Below, in pieces: positions 15,601-25,068 of a stretch of 64,000 nucleotides of DNA (its first letter is position 1; the number at the start of each line of letters is the position of its first letter). This DNA comes from an uncultured Bacteroidia bacterium (lineage in GTDB: Bacteria > Bacteroidota > Bacteroidia > Bacteroidales > UBA932), in NCBI GenBank assembly GCA_902785575.1, contig CACZZF010000004.1:1-64000 (forward strand). Direction: 5' to 3'. Below the pieces are notes generated by a model, which saw only the letters and a list, made by a program, of their open reading frames with translations, was not told where the DNA came from and did no database searches. The position numbers and the translations under genes were made by a program.

Positions 15601-18600
15601 ATGAAACGATTGGCGCTTATCTTCCTGCTCGCCCTCTCATGCGGCACGCTGAAGGCACAGTTCTCTCTTACAGGAGAGGATCCTGGAAACGTGAAGTGGA
15701 TGAGGATGGACTCTCCTAACTTCAGGCTTATTTATCCGGAAGGCGAGGACTCCCTCGCCGTAGTCTACGGATCTTGGCTTGAAAAGGCCAGGACAGCGGT
15801 AGGATGGTCTTCCGGGATGAGAATAGGAGAATATCATTCCGGCCGTTTACCTGTCGTATTGCATAGCTTCAACCCGGTCGCCAACGCCTCCGTCGCATGG
15901 GCGCCCAAAAGAATGGACATATACACTGTCCTGGATCCATATTCCCCTACACCTATTCCATGGGAAAATCTTCTCGCGATTCACGAGGGGCGGCACGCTT
16001 CCCAGATGCAGGCTGGAGCTGGCGGTGGATTCAAGGTCTTCAACTATCTTGTCGGAGAGCTGATTGCCGGCGCGGTAGCTGGTCTTTACCCCGGACCGAC
16101 CCTGCTGGAGGGAGATGCGGTCACGACGGAAACAGCTATGACACAGTCTGGTAGGGGGCGCCAGGCCTCGTTCCTGGAATATATGGTCCTGGCTCTGGAT
16201 CGCGGGGACTACCGGGATTACTGGAGATGGTCACTGGGATCCGACAGATACTACACACCTGATCATTACCGGGCCGGCTACTTGCTTGTCTCGGGAATGA
16301 GAGTCTTCTTTGACGATCCGCTTTTCACCCAGGAATATTTCTCAAGAGTAAGAAAGATGGGGCTGTTCGTCCTGAACAAGACGGCGAAGGCCACCAGCGG
16401 GATGAACCTCACCAAGTCTTTCAACACTATTCTCGCGGCGAACCATGACATCTGGAATGCGGAGGCGGACGCCAGAGGACCATTCATGGTCGCCTCTCAA
16501 GTCTCCACCGCTCCTTGGAGGCATACGGCATATTCAGGAACCGTGATTGACAAGGATGGCGTCCTATGGTCAAAGAAAGGCGGGCTTACCGTCGCGAACA
16601 GCTTGGTGAGATCCTCGGCTTCAGGAGAGGAGACAAGAGTACGGTCTTTCGCTTCCTATACCAGCCCCTTGGCTTATGACAGGGCGGGAGACAAGGTATG
16701 GTGGTCAGAGAATGTTCCCCATTTTAGATGGTCTCTCGGAGGATCTTCCAGAATCCGTTTTGTGGACACATCCAACCCCGCAAAGATCCATGACCTTACA
16801 ACTTCCGGACGGTATTTCAATCCGGCCCCATCACCCGACGGGCAGAAAGTGGCCGTGACAGAATATCCGCGTAAAGGAGGATCCAGGATCGTGGTCCTGA
16901 GTTCTTTTGACGGAGCTATTGAGAGGATTATAGAAGCCCCTGATTCTTTGCAGTTTACGGAAGTCGCATGGATAAATGACAAGCTCTATGCGGCCGGTCT
17001 TTCGGATTATGGTATGGGGATATATGCCCTTGATCCAATAAGAGAAATAGTTGGTCCTCAACCAATTGAGCTTTCAACTCTACGGCCTTTCCAAGGAGCC
17101 GGACTTGCCGATGGGCCGGCACTGACTTTTATCTGCGACCGGACTGGGGCGCGCGAGCTGTACTTGCTTGAGATCGGTTCCGGCAAACTGAGCCAAGTAA
17201 CATCCTCCCGCTATGGGATTTCCTCTCCTGTTTTCAACAACGCCGCCGACACCTTGTTCTATTCCTCACTGGCTCCTTCGGACAAACCCGAGTCTTACAA
17301 GCAGGGGTGGATGATTTACGCCACTCCGGTTAAGGACTTGACTCTGAAGACGGTAGCATTCGAAGATATTCATAAGTATCATGTAGCCGAGACGCTGTCC
17401 GCACAGGAGAAAGCCCTCGCCGGAGATGAGTGGGACGCTGTCTTTGAACAACCCGAACCTTCGTTCTCTGAGCCGAGGCGCCACAGGAAACTTTCCCCTG
17501 TAATCCACTCTTGGGCTCCGGTGTATTTCAACTATGACAATGTGGAAAGCACCAGCCTGGACGAATATTACAAGACCACTTCTCTTGGCGCGACGGCTAT
17601 TTTCCAAAACCTGGTCGGAGATGGCGCCGGTTTCGTGGGCTACAACGTACATCCGGATCCTGATCTGGAAGGAATCTGGAGACATTCCGGCCATATCAAA
17701 TACACCTATAACGGCTTGTTCCCGGTTATTGAGTTGTCCGCTGATTTCGGTGACAGGGCGGCGAAATATTACCAAAGAGTCCAGCAAGTTCGGGCGGAAG
17801 ATAATGCGGTTGCCATATTCACCGGCGGAAAAAGGATAGCCTCAAGACCATATCTTGATAGTTCTTTGAAGCTGTATATCCCTTTCAATTTCAGCTCTGG
17901 AGGCATCTCGAGAGGGCTTGTTCCGCAGGTCAAGTACCGATTCACCAACGACCGGATAAACGACAAGATCAGTTTCCGGGTTGAAGAAGAGACCGACGGG
18001 CAAAAAACAGTCAAAGAAGTCTCGACTCTTTACCAAGACAATGTTTCTTATGTCTCCACCTTGGACTTCTCCCTGAGGGGTTACGTGATGAGGACAAAAG
18101 CCCCCGCGCAAGCATATCCTTCGCTTGGAATCGGCGCGGAAGTCGGACTCAGGACACGGCCCGGCCATTCCCTTTATTACGGAAATACAACCTATATCTA
18201 CACTTACGGTTATCTTCCAGGCATTCTGCAGGACCAGGGAATCCGGCTTTCCGCGACGTTCGGAGCGAAGGTTGGTGGCGGGGAAGTGAGCTTCCCGGAC
18301 AGTCCTGTCAATTTCGTCCCGAGGGGTTTCTCAGACAGCAACATAAGGTCTGTCCTGAATTCCTGCTCGCCGATGAGATACAAGCTCACTTTTGACTACG
18401 CTATAAAGTTCCTCAACCTGGATTGGTCTGGAATCTGCCCTATAGCCTATCTTAAGAATTTCACACTCACGCCTTTCGCTGACTATTCATACGCGAAGTT
18501 CGATGTCTCGGACAAGTACCTCATAAACAACGCGAAGGTCCAGTCAGAGAATTTGATAAGCGTCGGCGCCGATCTTGCGCTCAATCTCGGCAACTTTTTC

Positions 18601-18726
18601 TGGCTCCCTTACGACACCCAGATTGGGGTCCGTTACGCCAGAAACTTCTGGAAAGAAATCGGGAAATTCAAAACCGAGGGACTCATGAAAGATTACTTCG
18701 GAGCGATATTCAGTGTTTCGTTATGA
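15601..18726 (+). CDS. Secreted HEXXH metallopeptidase-like domain + TolB-like beta-propeller + C-terminal beta-barrel
   Basis: This 1041-residue protein has a signal peptide (cleaved after LKAQ region). Residues of about 30-290 contain HEGRH (128-132), a zinc-binding HEXXH motif, with LLEGDAVTTETAM 38 residues later supplying a glutamate (Glu170 or Glu177) in the manner of gluzincins. Next come WD40/TolB-type blades (for example SPDGQKVAVTEY and DRTGARELYLLEIGSG). The last third, from about 620, alternates aromatic and polar residues like an outer-membrane barrel and ends YFGAIFSVSL with a hydrophobic terminus. This predicts an outer-membrane-anchored peptidase or receptor. The family occurs in Bacteroidota annotated only as hypothetical or TolB-like; peptidase activity is inferred. 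It stands alone between divergent and downstream operons. Confidence 0.75.
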   Translation: MKRLALIFLLALSCGTLKAQFSLTGEDPGNVKWMRMDSPNFRLIYPEGEDSLAVVYGSWLEKARTAVGWSSGMRIGEYHSGRLPVVLHSFNPVANASVAWAPKRMDIYTVLDPYSPTPIPWENLLAIHEGRHASQMQAGAGGGFKVFNYLVGELIAGAVAGLYPGPTLLEGDAVTTETAMTQSGRGRQASFLEYMVLALDRGDYRDYWRWSLGSDRYYTPDHYRAGYLLVSGMRVFFDDPLFTQEYFSRVRKMGLFVLNKTAKATSGMNLTKSFNTILAANHDIWNAEADARGPFMVASQVSTAPWRHTAYSGTVIDKDGVLWSKKGGLTVANSLVRSSASGEETRVRSFASYTSPLAYDRAGDKVWWSENVPHFRWSLGGSSRIRFVDTSNPAKIHDLTTSGRYFNPAPSPDGQKVAVTEYPRKGGSRIVVLSSFDGAIERIIEAPDSLQFTEVAWINDKLYAAGLSDYGMGIYALDPIREIVGPQPIELSTLRPFQGAGLADGPALTFICDRTGARELYLLEIGSGKLSQVTSSRYGISSPVFNNAADTLFYSSLAPSDKPESYKQGWMIYATPVKDLTLKTVAFEDIHKYHVAETLSAQEKALAGDEWDAVFEQPEPSFSEPRRHRKLSPVIHSWAPVYFNYDNVESTSLDEYYKTTSLGATAIFQNLVGDGAGFVGYNVHPDPDLEGIWRHSGHIKYTYNGLFPVIELSADFGDRAAKYYQRVQQVRAEDNAVAIFTGGKRIASRPYLDSSLKLYIPFNFSSGGISRGLVPQVKYRFTNDRINDKISFRVEEETDGQKTVKEVSTLYQDNVSYVSTLDFSLRGYVMRTKAPAQAYPSLGIGAEVGLRTRPGHSLYYGNTTYIYTYGYLPGILQDQGIRLSATFGAKVGGGEVSFPDSPVNFVPRGFSDSNIRSVLNSCSPMRYKLTFDYAIKFLNLDWSGICPIAYLKNFTLTPFADYSYAKFDVSDKYLINNAKVQSENLISVGADLALNLGNFFWLPYDTQIGVRYARNFWKEIGKFKTEGLMKDYFGAIFSVSL

Positions 18727-18734
18727 TTTTTTCT

Positions 18735-18742
18735 TATATTTG
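18735..18742 (+). promoter_or_regulatory. -7 box TATATTTG of the YeiH-type transporter operon
   Basis: TATATTTG lies 37 bases before the ATG at 18779, and a TTTC about 17 bases further upstream could serve as a weak -33 element. The region overlaps the end of the preceding gene. Confidence 0.55.
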
Positions 18743-18743
18743 T

Positions 18744-18769
18744 GAATTAGTAGAACATTTTACTAATTC
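18744..18769. promoter_or_regulatory. Perfect 9-bp inverted repeat at the expected transcription start
   Basis: GAATTAGTA (18744-18752) and TACTAATTC (18761-18769) are perfect inverted copies separated by eight bases. The repeat begins two bases after the -7 box, so it would span the transcription start and the leader. An operator for a dimeric repressor or a leader stem-loop would both fit. Confidence 0.45.
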
Positions 18770-18778
18770 ATCAATTAT

Positions 18779-20131
18779 ATGGAAAAAAGCAAGAATGTCT
18801 CCGCCTTCTGGGGAAAAGAGGACTGGCAAGCCGTATGGATAGGCTTCATCGTGATCCTTATCGCCTGCATCGCGGTCCTTACCAAAGCCTTTGATTTCTC
18901 GGCTGTCAAGTTTTCCACCTGGGCCGTGGGCGAATCCGCCGCGACAAAGGCGGTTCCTCTCGCTCAGCAACTTGGAGCTTGGGTTTTCTGGCGCAAACTG
19001 ATTGTCACGGTTGTTGTGCTCTGCGCTCTTTTCACTCTTGGAGTCAAACTACAGGGTGAGAGTGTCAAGAAGTACATCCCGGCTTTCCTCTGCCTGTTTG
19101 TGATAGCTTTGGTCGTGCGTTTCATCAGCGCCGAGTTCACCCTCAACCGCTATCTTGAATGGGCTTTCTGGGCTCTTCTCATAGGTCTGTTGATATCCAA
19201 CACCGTTGGGGTTCCCGATTGGCTCAAACCTGCGATCAAAACCGAGTTCTACATCAAGACCGGTCTCGTCATCATGGGTTTCTCCGTGCTCTTCTCCAAT
19301 ATCGCCAAGTTCGGCCTCTATGGACTCGGAATCGCATGGATTGTCACTCCTATCGTCATCATATTCATGTGGTGGCTCGGGACAAAGATCCTGAAGATTG
19401 ACAATAAGCCTCTGGTAATAACTTTAGCCTCAGCTACTTCTGTTTGCGGTACATCTGCCGCCATCGCCACAGGAGCCGCTTCGGGAGCCAAGAAGGATGA
19501 CCTCTCGATCGCCATCTCGATTTCTATCATATTCACGATTTTGATGATGGTTTTCGAGCCTATGATCATAAAGGCTGTCGGAATGAACCAACTGATGGGT
19601 GGCGCCTTGATCGGAGGAACTGTCGACTCCACCGGAGCCGTGGTTCTCGCTGGTAGCGCCCTCGGCCCCGAGGCTGAGCAGGTGGCTTCCCTTGTCAAGA
19701 TGATCCAGAATATCCTGATCGGATTCATCGCCTTCGCCGTCGCTATTTTCTTCGCCACGAGGGTTGACAAGACTTCTGAGAAGAAGGTCGGAGCCGGTGA
19801 GATCTGGACACGCTTCCCGAAATTCATCATCGGTTTCTTCGCCGCTTCGCTGATCGCTTCTTTCCTTATCCAGCCGATCTTCGGAGGTGCCGCCGTCAAG
19901 GAAATCAATGGCGTTCTCGACCAGTACAAGAACTGGGCTTTCGTTCTGGCTTTCACAAGCATCGGACTCGACACCAATTTCAAGGAACTGGCCAAGCAAA
20001 TGCATGGCGGAAAGGTTCTCTGGCTCTACATTGTCGGCCAGGTGTTCAACATCGCCCTCACCTTGTTCGCTGTCTGGTTCCTGCTCTCAGGAGTGGTCTT
20101 TGACGTTCCCGTCCTCGACCTCTTCAAGTAG
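18779..20131 (+). CDS. YeiH/UPF0324-family membrane transporter
   Basis: This 450-residue inner-membrane protein has about 10-12 helices and belongs to the YeiH (Cons_hypoth698, putative sulfate exporter) family. Recognisable segments are FYIKTGLVIMGFSVLF, SATSVCGTSAAIA, GGTVDSTGAVVLAGS and FVLAFTSIGLDTNFKEL. Substrate is unproven in most members; sulfite or other small anions have been suggested for relatives. The stop codon overlaps the GTG start of the next small gene, giving a coupled pair. The 5' leader contains a perfect inverted repeat after a TATATTTG box. Confidence 0.85.
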   Translation: MEKSKNVSAFWGKEDWQAVWIGFIVILIACIAVLTKAFDFSAVKFSTWAVGESAATKAVPLAQQLGAWVFWRKLIVTVVVLCALFTLGVKLQGESVKKYIPAFLCLFVIALVVRFISAEFTLNRYLEWAFWALLIGLLISNTVGVPDWLKPAIKTEFYIKTGLVIMGFSVLFSNIAKFGLYGLGIAWIVTPIVIIFMWWLGTKILKIDNKPLVITLASATSVCGTSAAIATGAASGAKKDDLSIAISISIIFTILMMVFEPMIIKAVGMNQLMGGALIGGTVDSTGAVVLAGSALGPEAEQVASLVKMIQNILIGFIAFAVAIFFATRVDKTSEKKVGAGEIWTRFPKFIIGFFAASLIASFLIQPIFGGAAVKEINGVLDQYKNWAFVLAFTSIGLDTNFKELAKQMHGGKVLWLYIVGQVFNIALTLFAVWFLLSGVVFDVPVLDLFK

Positions 20132-20412
20132 TGGCGACAACGAAAGAGAAGATATTCAAAGTGGTCACGATCCTCGTGGTGGTGACCATTTTGATTTGTG
20201 CCGGTTGGATAATGGGCCGTCACCTTGGACTGGTGCCGGAATACGATTTCGGAGCCGGCGCATATTATTATGCCGACATCCCGGGATTTGAGAATATAAT
20301 AAAAGACGAGGGCTATCACACGAAGGTACCTTACTGGGTACACGTGGTTCTTTTTCTCTGCTGGGGATGGCTGATGTACCGTCTTTGGGTATGGATTGAT
20401 AAACGGAAATAA
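20131..20412 (+). CDS. Small two-helix membrane protein, transporter companion
   Basis: This 93-residue protein begins with GTG sharing one base with the transporter stop (TAGTG). Two hydrophobic helices are visible (VVTILVVVTILICAGWIMG and WVHVVLFLCWGWLMYRLWVW) separated by a Tyr/Asp-rich extracytoplasmic loop. I do not recognise a named family. Tight coupling to the YeiH-type gene suggests it is an accessory subunit or assembly factor. The following gene begins directly after its stop. Confidence 0.7.
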   Translation: MATTKEKIFKVVTILVVVTILICAGWIMGRHLGLVPEYDFGAGAYYYADIPGFENIIKDEGYHTKVPYWVHVVLFLCWGWLMYRLWVWIDKRK

Positions 20413-21063
20413 ATGATAACTAAATTATTAGCCACCTGTTCTTCTTGCGGGGAAAAGCACGAGGTCGCCTATTATAGCGGGATCAACACCGCCGAGGAGC
20501 CCGAGTTGAAAACCGGAGTCAAAGACGGCTCCATATTCCTTTGGGAATGTCCACATTGCGGCAAAACCAACCTCGCCTCCGGGCAGACTATTTACCATGA
20601 TCCGGAAGAGAAGCTGATGGTCTGGCTCCTCCCTCCGGGAATCGTTGGCGAAGACAAGGTCAAGATTATTGAAGATAGCTTGATTAAGGCGTCCGAGGCT
20701 CTTGAAGGCTATACTTTCAGGAGAGTGGATGATGTCGGCACCTTGATTGAGAAAGTCAATATTCATGACGCCGGGCTTGACGATACCGCTATCGAGATGT
20801 GCAAATATGTCACCAAGATGGAACTCGCGGAGAAGGGTGGTAACAAAGCCGCATTGGAGGCTCCGTTCAAGTTTTTCCGCATAGATGGACCAGATAACGA
20901 GCTGTCTTTCACTTACCCGGCCGACGGTCACATGCAGGTGGTTCAGATCGGGTTCAACGTATATGAAGATTGCGCCGGAATAATCCGACGCAACCCTGCT
21001 TTGAAACCATCTGGAGGATTCCCCCGCATTGATCAAGGGTGGATCGCCAGGTTTTTCAGGTAA
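20413..21063 (+). CDS. CpXC-domain protein (zinc-ribbon-like), unknown function
   Basis: This 216-residue cytoplasmic protein has two Cys pairs near the N-terminus, CSSC (residues 9-12) and CPHC (about 46-49), separated by a beta-rich stretch. That is the CpXC arrangement expected to bind zinc. The rest is alpha/beta with no recognisable catalytic motif. CpXC proteins are widespread and uncharacterised. It is the third gene of the YeiH-type operon, directly after the small membrane protein, and ends five bases from the convergent galK. A role in sensing or maturing something linked to the transporter is possible but unsupported. Confidence 0.75.
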   Translation: MITKLLATCSSCGEKHEVAYYSGINTAEEPELKTGVKDGSIFLWECPHCGKTNLASGQTIYHDPEEKLMVWLLPPGIVGEDKVKIIEDSLIKASEALEGYTFRRVDDVGTLIEKVNIHDAGLDDTAIEMCKYVTKMELAEKGGNKAALEAPFKFFRIDGPDNELSFTYPADGHMQVVQIGFNVYEDCAGIIRRNPALKPSGGFPRIDQGWIARFFR

Positions 21064-21068
21064 AATCC

Positions 21069-22220
21069 TTATTCGACTTTCCTCGCTCCGTCGCTGATCA
21101 CGACGTCGTAAATCTTGACATCGTGGCCGAATTCAGCGGGGAATTTCTCTTTGACCGCGGCGATGAAGCCGTCGTAAAGCTCATCCTTGACCAGGTTGAT
21201 GGTGCAGCCACCAAAGCCGCCACCCATTACCCTGGAGCCGGTCACGTCGCACTTGCGAGCCAGTTTGTTGAGGAAATCCAACTCGGGGCAGCTGACTTCG
21301 TAGAGCTTGCTCATGCCAAAGTGAGTCTGATACATCATCTCGCCCACGGTCTCATAGTCACCCCTCTCAAGGGCGTCGCAGACATCGAGAACCCTCTGGA
21401 CCTCGCCAATCACGTATTCAGCCCTCAGGAAGTCTTCCTCGGGAATCTCTTCCCTGACCTCCTCAAGCCATACGCGTTTAGCGTCAGACAAGAAGTCCAC
21501 CTCGGGATGATTCTTCTTGATCGCGGCGGCGGCGTTCTCGCAGGACTCGCGGCGCTTGTTATAAGCGGATGAGGCCAGCTCGTGCTTTACGCAAGAATCG
21601 ATCAGAACAAGCTTGTAGCCCTGGGGATCGAACGGGAAATACTTGTACTCCAAAGTCTTGCAGTTCAAACGGATCAAGCAGCCCTTCTTTCCGAAAATGG
21701 AGGCGAACTGGTCCATTATACCACACTTGACCCCGCAGTAGTTGTGCTCTGTGCTCTGTCCGATCTTCGCCAACTCGAACTTGTCAATATTGTTACCGAA
21801 AAGCTCGTTGATAGCGAACGCGAAAGTGCTCTCGAGGGCGGCAGATGACGAGAGGCCGGCGCCAAGGGGGACATCACCGGCGAAGGCGCAATCGAAGCCC
21901 TCAACTTTTCCGCCGCGTTTGATAGTCTCGCGGCAGACTCCGAAGATGTAACGGGCCCATTGCTGCTCCGGCTTGTCCTCTTCTTCAAGGCCAAACTCAA
22001 CATACTCATCATAGTCCAACGAGAAGGCCTTGACCTTCTTTGTGCCGTTAGGCTTGATCTCGGCCATTATGCCGCAATCAATAGCACCGGGGAACACATA
22101 ACCTCCGTTGTAGTCGGTATGCTCTCCGATGAGGTTGATTCTTCCGGCGGAGGCGAACACTTCCCCTTCCGTCTCATAGAGGGTCTTGAATTTTTCCCTG
22201 ATTTTGGTTTTCATTTCCAT
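21069..22220 (-). CDS. galK: Galactokinase
   Basis: This 383-residue GHMP kinase phosphorylates galactose to galactose-1-phosphate in the Leloir pathway. The galactokinase signature GRINLIGEHTDYNGGYVFP is near the N-terminus, the ATP-binding PLGAGLSSSAALE is in the middle, the catalytic Asp is in CGIMDQFAS, and the third GHMP motif is GSRVMGGGFGGCTINLV. Length is normal. galM lies 7 kb away in the window; galT and galE are not visible. A TATTTTTG box lies 39 bases upstream of the ATG, so it may be expressed apart from the preceding nuclease-like gene. Confidence 0.95.
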   Translation of the reverse strand: MEMKTKIREKFKTLYETEGEVFASAGRINLIGEHTDYNGGYVFPGAIDCGIMAEIKPNGTKKVKAFSLDYDEYVEFGLEEEDKPEQQWARYIFGVCRETIKRGGKVEGFDCAFAGDVPLGAGLSSSAALESTFAFAINELFGNNIDKFELAKIGQSTEHNYCGVKCGIMDQFASIFGKKGCLIRLNCKTLEYKYFPFDPQGYKLVLIDSCVKHELASSAYNKRRESCENAAAAIKKNHPEVDFLSDAKRVWLEEVREEIPEEDFLRAEYVIGEVQRVLDVCDALERGDYETVGEMMYQTHFGMSKLYEVSCPELDFLNKLARKCDVTGSRVMGGGFGGCTINLVKDELYDGFIAAVKEKFPAEFGHDVKIYDVVISDGARKVE

Positions 22221-22258
22221 AATTATGTAATTAGAGCGTTATCGTCTGTCCATCCTTA

Positions 22259-22266
22259 CAAAAATA
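22259..22266 (-). promoter_or_regulatory. -7 box TATTTTTG upstream of galK
   Basis: Minus-strand TATTTTTG fits TAnnTTTG and lies 38 bases before the galK ATG, in the 54-base gap after the upstream gene. Confidence 0.45.
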
Positions 22267-22274
22267 ATAAATAA

Positions 22275-23240
22275 TTATCTAATAACGAGCGTTATCGGAC
22301 AATGATCGCTCACCCCTCCCGTATATCTTGGCCCGGTGTAAGTGCGAAGGGGTTTTTCTCCCGAATGGGTGTTGTCCCGGACCGTCAGGAAGGGGACTCT
22401 CTCAACCTTCATTTCTAGGAAGGAGGACTTTTGGGCTATTTCCGGAGAGACGAAGAACATATCTATCATCTCCCATCTTCCTGAATATTTGATAGTTCCG
22501 ATGCCTTTAGCAGCTAATGGGGCGGCAAGGTTTTTCATCTTGCCTGAATACTCTTTCGTCGACTCGGGTGTGTCATTGAAGTCTCCCATGGCAACAATGT
22601 TTCCGAAACCGGCCTTGGCTAACGAATCCGTGATTTCGGAAAGCCTGGCCATCGCCGCCTCCCGGCGCCAGGACGAGTCGTCTCCATATTTTGAAGGGTG
22701 ATGGTTGGCGAGGACAGCTATACTGTCCCCGCTTGCCGTCTCGAATCCGGCATACAATATATCCCTTGTCAATAAAGGAGGGCCGTCTCTCGAATATACC
22801 CTCAACGGTTTGGAACCCAACTGCTTCAGTCGGGTTCCGCGGTATAGGATGGCTACATCTATACCTCGAGGATCCTGAGATTCATAATGTATGATGGAAT
22901 AGTCCAACCGACGCAAAACGGTCTCGGACAAGAGCTTTTTCAAGACAAACCGGTTCTCAACCTCGGCGAAACCAATGACGTCTGGGAGCATTCCTTTCTC
23001 GTCTGCCACCCAGAGTATTGTCTTCGCGATCGCATGGCATTTTCTATTGAACTTGGCCTTTGTCCAATGTCTCTTTCCAAATGATGTGAACTCTTCTTCA
23101 GACGGGCTGGAAAGGACCGTGTCACGCTTCCAATCAAAAAAGTTCTCCACATTCCAAAACATAAACAATAAAGAGTCTTCCCCTACTGGCGCCTGTGGCT
23201 CCCGCCAGAGAGCGCCCGCGATGAGAAGACTCAAAAACAT
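22275..23240 (-). CDS. Endonuclease/exonuclease/phosphatase-family protein
   Basis: This 321-residue protein has a short hydrophobic N-terminus (MFLSLLIAGAL) that may export or anchor it. All EEP-fold motifs are in order: FWNVENFFD, the metal-binding AEVENR, GIDVAILYR, NHHPSK, GDFND and a terminal SDHCPITLVI. Enzymes of this fold cut phosphodiesters in DNA, RNA, lipids or nucleotides, and extracytoplasmic members in Bacteroidota are often annotated only as EEP-domain proteins. The substrate is unknown. It lies 54 bases upstream of galK on the same strand. Confidence 0.85.
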   Translation of the reverse strand: MFLSLLIAGALWREPQAPVGEDSLLFMFWNVENFFDWKRDTVLSSPSEEEFTSFGKRHWTKAKFNRKCHAIAKTILWVADEKGMLPDVIGFAEVENRFVLKKLLSETVLRRLDYSIIHYESQDPRGIDVAILYRGTRLKQLGSKPLRVYSRDGPPLLTRDILYAGFETASGDSIAVLANHHPSKYGDDSSWRREAAMARLSEITDSLAKAGFGNIVAMGDFNDTPESTKEYSGKMKNLAAPLAAKGIGTIKYSGRWEMIDMFFVSPEIAQKSSFLEMKVERVPFLTVRDNTHSGEKPLRTYTGPRYTGGVSDHCPITLVIR

Positions 23241-23353
23241 GGTGTTAATCCTAAATCTAAACTCAAATTATGAACAGAAGTGTTCGACAGCGAATATGGC
23301 CAAAGGAAACGGAAAAAAAGAACAGAAACAGAAAAACATTTTCTTATGATTCG

Positions 23354-23361
23354 TATCTTTG
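23354..23361 (+). promoter_or_regulatory. -7 box TATCTTTG upstream of ychF
   Basis: TATCTTTG fits the TAnnTTTG consensus and lies 40 bases before the ychF ATG at 23402. It is followed by an A-rich leader without Shine-Dalgarno. Confidence 0.55.
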
Positions 23362-23401
23362 TCTACAATAAAAAACAACAGAACCTATAAATCAAAGGGA
23401 T

Positions 23402-24505
23402 ATGTCTTTGAAGTGTGGAATAGTCGGACTTCCGAATGTCGGAAAATCAACTTTGTTCAACTGCGTTAGCTCAGGAAAGGCCCAAAGCGCCAACTTCCCG
23501 TTCTGCACAATTGAGCCGAATCTTGGCTCAACGAATGTGCCGGACAAGAGGCTGGAGGTGCTCGCGGACATGTGCAAGCCTAAAAGCGTGGTTCCCGCCA
23601 CTGTGGATATTGTTGATATAGCGGGCCTTGTCAAAGGCGCCAGCAAAGGCGAAGGACTTGGCAACCAATTTCTGGCCAATATTCGGGAAACTGACGCGAT
23701 CCTGCATGTGTTACGTTGCTTTGATGATGGCAATGTCGTCCACGTTGACGGCAGTGTGGATCCGGTCAGGGATAAGGAAGTTGTTGACCTTGAGCTTCAA
23801 ATAAAGGATCTTGAGACTGTTGAGTCAAGGCTCGCCAAGTCCCAGAAACAGGCGACAACGGGCGGGGACAAGAACGCCAAGAAACTTGTTGATCTGCTGC
23901 TTCGTTACAAAGAGGCCCTTGAGCAGGGAAAGTCTTGCAGGACAGTAGATTTGACCAACGAGGAAGAAGTCGCTTTGGCCAAAGATTTGTATCTGCTGAC
24001 GAACAAACCGGTGATGTATGTCTGTAATGTGGATGACGCGTCAGCGGCGACAGGCAACAAATATGTGGACGCCGTACGGGAGGCTGTCAAAGATGAGAAC
24101 GCTGAGATTCTCGTCATATCAGCCAAGACGGAATCCGAGATCGCGGAGATGGACAGCTACGAGGATCGTCAGATGTTCCTGGAAGAGATGGGGTTGAAGG
24201 AGTCTGGTGTGGTCAGATTGATTCAGGGAGCATACCATTTGCTTGGCCTGCAGACCTTTTTCACGGCCGGCGCGGACGAATGCCGGGCATGGACCATCCA
24301 CAAAGGAGACAAAGCCCCGAAGGCCGCTGGGGTTATACACACGGACTTTGAGAAAGGCTTTATACGGGCAGAAGTTATCAAGTATGATGACTATGTGACC
24401 TTAGGCAGCGAGAGCGCGGCCAGAGCGGCCGGAAAACTAGCCACAGAAGGAAAAGAATACGTCGTACAAGACGGAGACATAATGCATTTCCTATTTAACG
24501 TCTAA
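23402..24505 (+). CDS. ychF: Redox-regulated ribosome-associated ATPase YchF (OLA1 family)
   Basis: This 367-residue cytoplasmic P-loop protein has the Obg/YchF P-loop [12 protein letters not shown], switch segment [20 protein letters not shown], the [12 protein letters not shown] segment in place of the canonical GTP-specific NKxD (typical of the ATP-preferring YchF group), and a C-terminal TGS domain ([18 protein letters not shown] onward, ending DIMHFLFNV). Length is normal. A lipoprotein gene starts 11 bases downstream and may be co-transcribed. Confidence 0.95.
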   Translation: MSLKCGIVGLPNVGKSTLFNCVSSGKAQSANFPFCTIEPNLGSTNVPDKRLEVLADMCKPKSVVPATVDIVDIAGLVKGASKGEGLGNQFLANIRETDAILHVLRCFDDGNVVHVDGSVDPVRDKEVVDLELQIKDLETVESRLAKSQKQATTGGDKNAKKLVDLLLRYKEALEQGKSCRTVDLTNEEEVALAKDLYLLTNKPVMYVCNVDDASAATGNKYVDAVREAVKDENAEILVISAKTESEIAEMDSYEDRQMFLEEMGLKESGVVRLIQGAYHLLGLQTFFTAGADECRAWTIHKGDKAPKAAGVIHTDFEKGFIRAEVIKYDDYVTLGSESAARAAGKLATEGKEYVVQDGDIMHFLFNV

Positions 24506-24516
24506 ACTTATTGAAA

Positions 24517-25047
24517 ATGAAAGTATCTATTTTGACAGCACTTGCGGCCTCCGCCATCCTGGCCATAGGCTGCGCCACCACCAAAAGTCTTCCGGACCGC
24601 ATGGACGAGTTCGTGGAGAAGACCGAGGCTGAATACAAGAACTACACCGATGAACAATGGGCTAAGTCCAAAGAGGATTATAATGCTCTTGTGAAGGAAT
24701 GGGAAGAAAACATGGACAATTTCTCAACTTCGGAGAAGGTTAGGGTCATGAAATCTATGGGACGCTATGGGGCGATGGTGCTCGAAAAGGAGGTTGCCGG
24801 GGCCTCTGATAGCCTTGGTGACATACTTGAGAGTATTCCTGAAACCATCAATGACATCATAGACCAGATTGACACCGCCGCTATCAAGGAGTCTGTCGAC
24901 GGTATCAAGAACGGTGTCGAGGGTATTATTGAGAGTATCGATACCGCCAGGCTTCGCAAATCTGTGGAGGGGCTCACCCAGAGCATTGACACTGCGAAAC
25001 TTCGCGAGAAGCTAGAGGCTCTCATCAAGATCTTCGGAGGAGAGTAA
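24517..25047 (+). CDS. Helical lipoprotein with C-terminal internal repeats
   Basis: The open frame begins with TTG at 24511; ATG at 24517 is chosen because it gives a standard lipoprotein signal (MKVSILTALAASAILAIGC). The 176-residue product is almost wholly helical and strongly acidic. Its last third is three degenerate repeats of about 20 residues, each with IDTA followed by a lysine/leucine helix (IDTAAIKESVDG, IDTARLRKSVEG, IDTAKLREKLEA). The repeats suggest a coiled or bundled periplasmic structure. Function is unknown. It follows ychF and is closed by a strong terminator shared with the convergent chaperone gene. Confidence 0.75.
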   Translation: MKVSILTALAASAILAIGCATTKSLPDRMDEFVEKTEAEYKNYTDEQWAKSKEDYNALVKEWEENMDNFSTSEKVRVMKSMGRYGAMVLEKEVAGASDSLGDILESIPETINDIIDQIDTAAIKESVDGIKNGVEGIIESIDTARLRKSVEGLTQSIDTAKLREKLEALIKIFGGE

Positions 25048-25068
25048 TATTCAGCTAAAACACAAAAA

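Noticed and set aside
23265..23352. Possible short ORFs (for example MAKGNGKKEQKQKN) before ychF.
   Set aside because: 17-33 codons, lysine-rich because of an A-rich leader, no family resemblance.
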